Shown here in pieces: positions 5,175 to 8,470 of a stretch of DNA of 8,470 nucleotides (position 1 is the first letter of the stretch; every line of letters begins with the position of its first letter). Where the stretch lies: NCBI GenBank assembly GCA_900318545.1, contig ONLC01000077.1, positions 1 through 8,470 on the forward strand, read 5' to 3'. The notes beneath the pieces were generated by a model, which saw nothing but the letters and a program-made list of their open reading frames with translations, was not told the DNA's origin and made no database searches. Origin of the DNA: an uncultured Eubacteriales bacterium. Lineage in GTDB: Bacteria; Bacillota; Clostridia; Oscillospirales; Ruminococcaceae. The position numbers were made by a program, and so were the translations under genes.

Positions 5175-8100
5175 ATGGTGAATGTCAAGGACGTGAAGCT
5201 TGGTAAGAATACCAGAAAAAGCTTTGCAAAGATCAATGAGGTTCTGGAGATGCCGAACCTTATTGAGGTGCAGAAGAATTCTTATCAATGGTTCCTCGAC
5301 GAAGGTCTGAAGGAGGTCTTCAGAGACATATCCACGATTACCGACTATAACGGAAATCTGGAGCTTACTTTTGTCGGATACAGATTCGACGAAGAGGCGA
5401 AGTATTCTGTTGCGGAGTGCAAGTCAAGAGATGTGACTTATGCGGTGCCGCTCAGAGTTACGGCAAGGCTCAACAACACAGAGACCGGCGAGATCAAGGA
5501 GTCCGAGGTCTACATGGGTGATATCCCGAAGATGACCGACAGCGGAACCTTCGTTATCAACGGTGCTGAGCGTGTTATCGTATCTCAGCTTGTTCGTTCG
5601 CCCGGAGTTTACTATGACTTCGACAAGGACAAGACAGGTAAGGATCTGTTCAAGACCACTGTTATCCCTAACAGAGGTGCATGGCTTGAATATGAGATGG
5701 ACTCCAATGATGTTGTTTATGTAAGAATAGACAAGAACAGAAAGATACCGCTCACTACATTTATCAGAGCTCTCGGAATCGGCACCAATGAGGAGATCGA
5801 AGAGGTGTTCGGACCCGATGAGAGACTGACTCAGACTATTATGCAGAAGGATCAGACCGCTAACAAGGAAGAGGCTCTGCTTGAGGTTTACAGAAAGCTT
5901 CGTCCGGGTGAGCCGCCTACGGTTGAGTCCTCTGTGACACATCTTAACAATCTGTTCTTTGATGCAAAGAGATATGACCTTTCGAGATTCGGAAGATATA
6001 AGTATAATAAGAAGCTGGGCATAGGCTCAAGGCTTTCGGGGCACAGACTGTCACGCCCGATAGCTGACCCCATGACAGGTGAGATACTTGCCGAGGAGGG
6101 AGAGCTTTTAAGCTTCGACCGTGCTATGGAGATCGAGAACAAGGGCGTTATGGAGGCCTTTGTAAAGGTAGAGGTCAAGGAGCACATGACATCTGCCGCA
6201 GGTGAGGCTATAACAAAGCTTGAAGATGTTGAGGTAAAGATCATCGGCAACGGAATGGTCGATATTGAGAACTTCATCGACTTTGATGCTTCCGAGTACG
6301 GCGTAAATGAGAAGGTATCGTTCAAGGTCATCAAGGATATTCTTGATAATGCCGAGGACGAGGAAGAGATAAAGGAAGCTGTAAGAGAAAGAGCTGACGA
6401 GCTTGTTCCCAAGCACATCACTATTGATGATATCGTGGCTACTGTTTCCTACTTCCTGAACCTTTGCGAGGGCGTCGGCACTGTTGATGATATCGACCAC
6501 CTCGGAAACAGACGTATCCGTTCTGTAGGTGAGCTTCTCCAGAACCAGTTCAGGATAGGCTTCACAAGAATGGAAAGAGTAGTCCGTGAGAGAATGAACA
6601 TTCAGACTCAGGGTACTGAGGTTATCACTCCTACTGCTCTTATCAATATCAGACCTATAACTGCCGCTATCAGAGAGTTCTTCGGTTCATCTCCTCTGTC
6701 GCAGTTCATGGATCAGAATAACCCTCTGGCTGAGCTTACTCACAAGAGACGTCTTTCAGCCCTCGGCCCCGGCGGTCTTTCAAGAGACCGTGCAGGATTT
6801 GAGGTCCGTGACGTTCACTATACACATTACGGAAGAATGTGCCCGATCGAGACTCCTGAAGGACCTAACATCGGACTTATCTCCTACCTTGCTTCCTTCG
6901 CAAGGATCAATCAGTACGGCTTCATTGAGGCTCCTTACAGAAGAGTTGACAAGGAGACGGGAGTCGTTACCGACGAGGTAGTTTACATGACTGCCGATGT
7001 CGAGGATAACTATATGGTAGCTCAGGCAAATGAGCCTCTGACTGAGGATAACAGGTTTGCAAGAGCTAAGGTAAACGGAAGATACAGAGATCAGATCCTT
7101 GAGATCGAAAGAGAGAGGATCGACTTCATGGATGTATCTCCTAAGATGGTAGTGTCTGTCGCTACGGCTTGTATCCCGTTCCTTGAGAACGATGACGCTA
7201 ACCGTGCTCTGATGGGCTCTAACATGCAGAGACAGGCTGTGCCGCTCCTTAAAACCGAGTCGCCTATCGTAGGTACAGGTATGGAGTATAAGGCTTGTCT
7301 GGATTCGGGTGTTGCTGTTGTTGCCAAGGAAGGCGGTATCGTTGAGAACGTTGACGCTGACAAGGTAGTTATCCGTGAGGACAGCGGCTCGCTCAGAACC
7401 TATGAGCTGACAAAGTTCAAGAGATCAAATGCAGGTACCTGCACAAACCAGAGACCTATCGTCGAGAAGGGCGAGAGAGTTGAGGCTCATCAGATCATCG
7501 GTGACGGTCCTGCTACTGCAAACGGAGAGCTCTCCCTTGGTAAAAATGCCCTTATCGGCTTCATGACATGGGAAGGCTACAACTACGAGGACGCCGTTCT
7601 TCTGAATGAGAACCTTGTAAAGCAGGATAAGTACACATCTATCCATATTGAAGAATACGAGACCGAGGCAAGAGACACCAAGCTCGGACCTGAGGAGATC
7701 ACAAGAGATATTCCGAACGTAGGTGAGGAAGCTCTGAAGGACCTTGACGAAGACGGTATTATCAGAATCGGTGCTGAGGTACGCTCGGGCGATATACTCG
7801 TAGGTAAGGTAACTCCTAAGGGAGAGACTGAGCTTACCGCCGAGGAAAGACTGCTCAGAGCTATCTTCGGTGAGAAGGCAAGAGAGGTAAGAGATAACTC
7901 TCTTAAGGTGCCTCACGGTGAAGCAGGTACTATTATAGATGTAAAGGTATTTACAAGAGAGAACAGCGATGAGCTGGCTCCCGGAGTAAATCAGCTCGTA
8001 AGATGCTATATCGCTCAGAAGAGAAAGATCTCTGTCGGAGACAAGATGGCAGGACGTCACGGAAACAAGGGTGTCGTTTCACGTATACTTCCTCAGGAGG

Positions 8101-8470
8101 ATATGCCGTTCCTCGAGGACGGAACTCCTCTCGATATCTGCCTGAACCCTCTCGGCGTACCTTCACGTATGAATATCGGTCAGGTGCTCGAGGTGCATCT
8201 CGGTATGGCTGCCAAGGCACTTGGCTGGAAGATAATGACCCCTGTATTCGACGGTGCTCACGAGGCTGATATACGTGAGTGCTTCAGAATGGCACAGCAG
8301 AACTATTTAGAGCATAAGGACGATCCGTTTACCCTCGGAACTATGGACGAGGTTATCAACCCGAATGCTATTTCCATGAGCGAGGACGGAAAGTTCACTG
8401 TATATGACGGAAGAACAGGCGAGAAGTTCGATAACAAGGTTACGGTCGGCTATATGTATTACCTTAAGCT
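5175..8470 (+). CDS. rpoB: DNA-directed RNA polymerase subunit beta, first 1098 residues (3' end beyond window)
   Basis: RpoB forms, with RpoC, the catalytic cleft of RNA polymerase. The frame is open from ATG 5175 to the right edge with no frameshift; from family length about 100-150 residues are missing. Landmarks in order: an N-terminus that aligns with B. subtilis RpoB (INEVLEMPNLIEVQ, about 21-34); VIVSQLVRSPGVYY from 134; the rifampicin cluster at about 506-533, with D513, H523 and S528 matching E. coli D516, H526 and S531; CPIETPEGPNIGLI; NYEDA with E805 and D806; and KMAGRHGNKG at 957-966 with the active-centre lysines K957 and K965. All are intact. At the position of E. coli Q510 the residue is P507. 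Two stretches, about 302-427 and 1029-1076, are longer than in Bacillus. The AAGGAG site at 5158-5163 is 11 bases from the ATG, rather far; the in-frame GTG at 5163 overlaps that site and is unsuitable. The gene has its own consensus promoter and is preceded by a divergent operon, not by rplL. Confidence 0.98.
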   Translation, partial: MVNVKDVKLGKNTRKSFAKINEVLEMPNLIEVQKNSYQWFLDEGLKEVFRDISTITDYNGNLELTFVGYRFDEEAKYSVAECKSRDVTYAVPLRVTARLNNTETGEIKESEVYMGDIPKMTDSGTFVINGAERVIVSQLVRSPGVYYDFDKDKTGKDLFKTTVIPNRGAWLEYEMDSNDVVYVRIDKNRKIPLTTFIRALGIGTNEEIEEVFGPDERLTQTIMQKDQTANKEEALLEVYRKLRPGEPPTVESSVTHLNNLFFDAKRYDLSRFGRYKYNKKLGIGSRLSGHRLSRPIADPMTGEILAEEGELLSFDRAMEIENKGVMEAFVKVEVKEHMTSAAGEAITKLEDVEVKIIGNGMVDIENFIDFDASEYGVNEKVSFKVIKDILDNAEDEEEIKEAVRERADELVPKHITIDDIVATVSYFLNLCEGVGTVDDIDHLGNRRIRSVGELLQNQFRIGFTRMERVVRERMNIQTQGTEVITPTALINIRPITAAIREFFGSSPLSQFMDQNNPLAELTHKRRLSALGPGGLSRDRAGFEVRDVHYTHYGRMCPIETPEGPNIGLISYLASFARINQYGFIEAPYRRVDKETGVVTDEVVYMTADVEDNYMVAQANEPLTEDNRFARAKVNGRYRDQILEIERERIDFMDVSPKMVVSVATACIPFLENDDANRALMGSNMQRQAVPLLKTESPIVGTGMEYKACLDSGVAVVAKEGGIVENVDADKVVIREDSGSLRTYELTKFKRSNAGTCTNQRPIVEKGERVEAHQIIGDGPATANGELSLGKNALIGFMTWEGYNYEDAVLLNENLVKQDKYTSIHIEEYETEARDTKLGPEEITRDIPNVGEEALKDLDEDGIIRIGAEVRSGDILVGKVTPKGETELTAEERLLRAIFGEKAREVRDNSLKVPHGEAGTIIDVKVFTRENSDELAPGVNQLVRCYIAQKRKISVGDKMAGRHGNKGVVSRILPQEDMPFLEDGTPLDICLNPLGVPSRMNIGQVLEVHLGMAAKALGWKIMTPVFDGAHEADIRECFRMAQQNYLEHKDDPFTLGTMDEVINPNAISMSEDGKFTVYDGRTGEKFDNKVTVGYMYYLK

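Noticed and set aside
5424..6500. Minus-strand ORFs of 172, 177 and 130 residues
   Set aside because: All are antisense to the unbroken rpoB frame and rich in serine and leucine as expected of such shadows.
7425..8269. Minus-strand ORFs of 211 and 89 residues and a plus-strand ORF of 88 residues
   Set aside because: They are off-frame or antisense readings of highly conserved rpoB sequence; the conservation belongs to rpoB.

Overview
The window looks like a chromosomal housekeeping stretch from a spore-forming-lineage Clostridia bacterium (Firmicutes), most likely a Ruminococcus-type member of the Oscillospiraceae. The grounds are a low-GC style of regulatory DNA (consensus TTGACA/TATAAT promoters, AGGAGG-type ribosome binding sites), heavy use of AGA for arginine, a dipicolinate synthase subunit A gene (an endospore function), and an RpoB with Firmicutes motifs plus clostridial-type insertions. 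The genus-level guess is inference from general resemblance.

Layout. Bases 1-602 (minus strand) hold the first 200 codons of dpaA, cut by the left edge. Bases 603-770 are a short intergenic region with a 14-bp bidirectional terminator hairpin, a small palindrome, a run of imperfect AAYAGGK heptamers and a second hairpin near dpaA. Bases 771-4730 hold three minus-strand genes that read as one operon, in transcription order: an alpha/beta hydrolase of the lysophospholipase/monoacylglycerol-lipase type, comM (yifB), and glgA (glycogen synthase). The first two overlap by one base (TGATG), comM and glgA are 37 bp apart, and the terminator lies just after glgA. An extended -10 promoter lies upstream of the hydrolase gene. 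Bases 4731-5174 are an AT-rich divergent intergenic region. Bases 5175-8470 (plus strand) hold the first 1098 codons of rpoB, cut by the right edge, driven by a perfect-consensus promoter and preceded by a leader of about 108 nt with a strong predicted stem-loop and a possible nine-codon upstream ORF.

The genes do not form an obvious single pathway. The operon joins a serine hydrolase, a DNA branch-migration ATPase and a storage-polysaccharide enzyme; dpaA makes the spore-core chelator; rpoB is the RNA polymerase beta subunit. All large unlisted ORFs are antisense or off-frame shadows of these five genes. I see no phage, insertion sequence, CRISPR, tRNA, rRNA or defence genes. I found no clear new system; the parts most worth a second look are the structured rpoB leader, the heptamer-plus-palindrome element at 660-714, and the placement of rpoB away from the rplJ-rplL genes.
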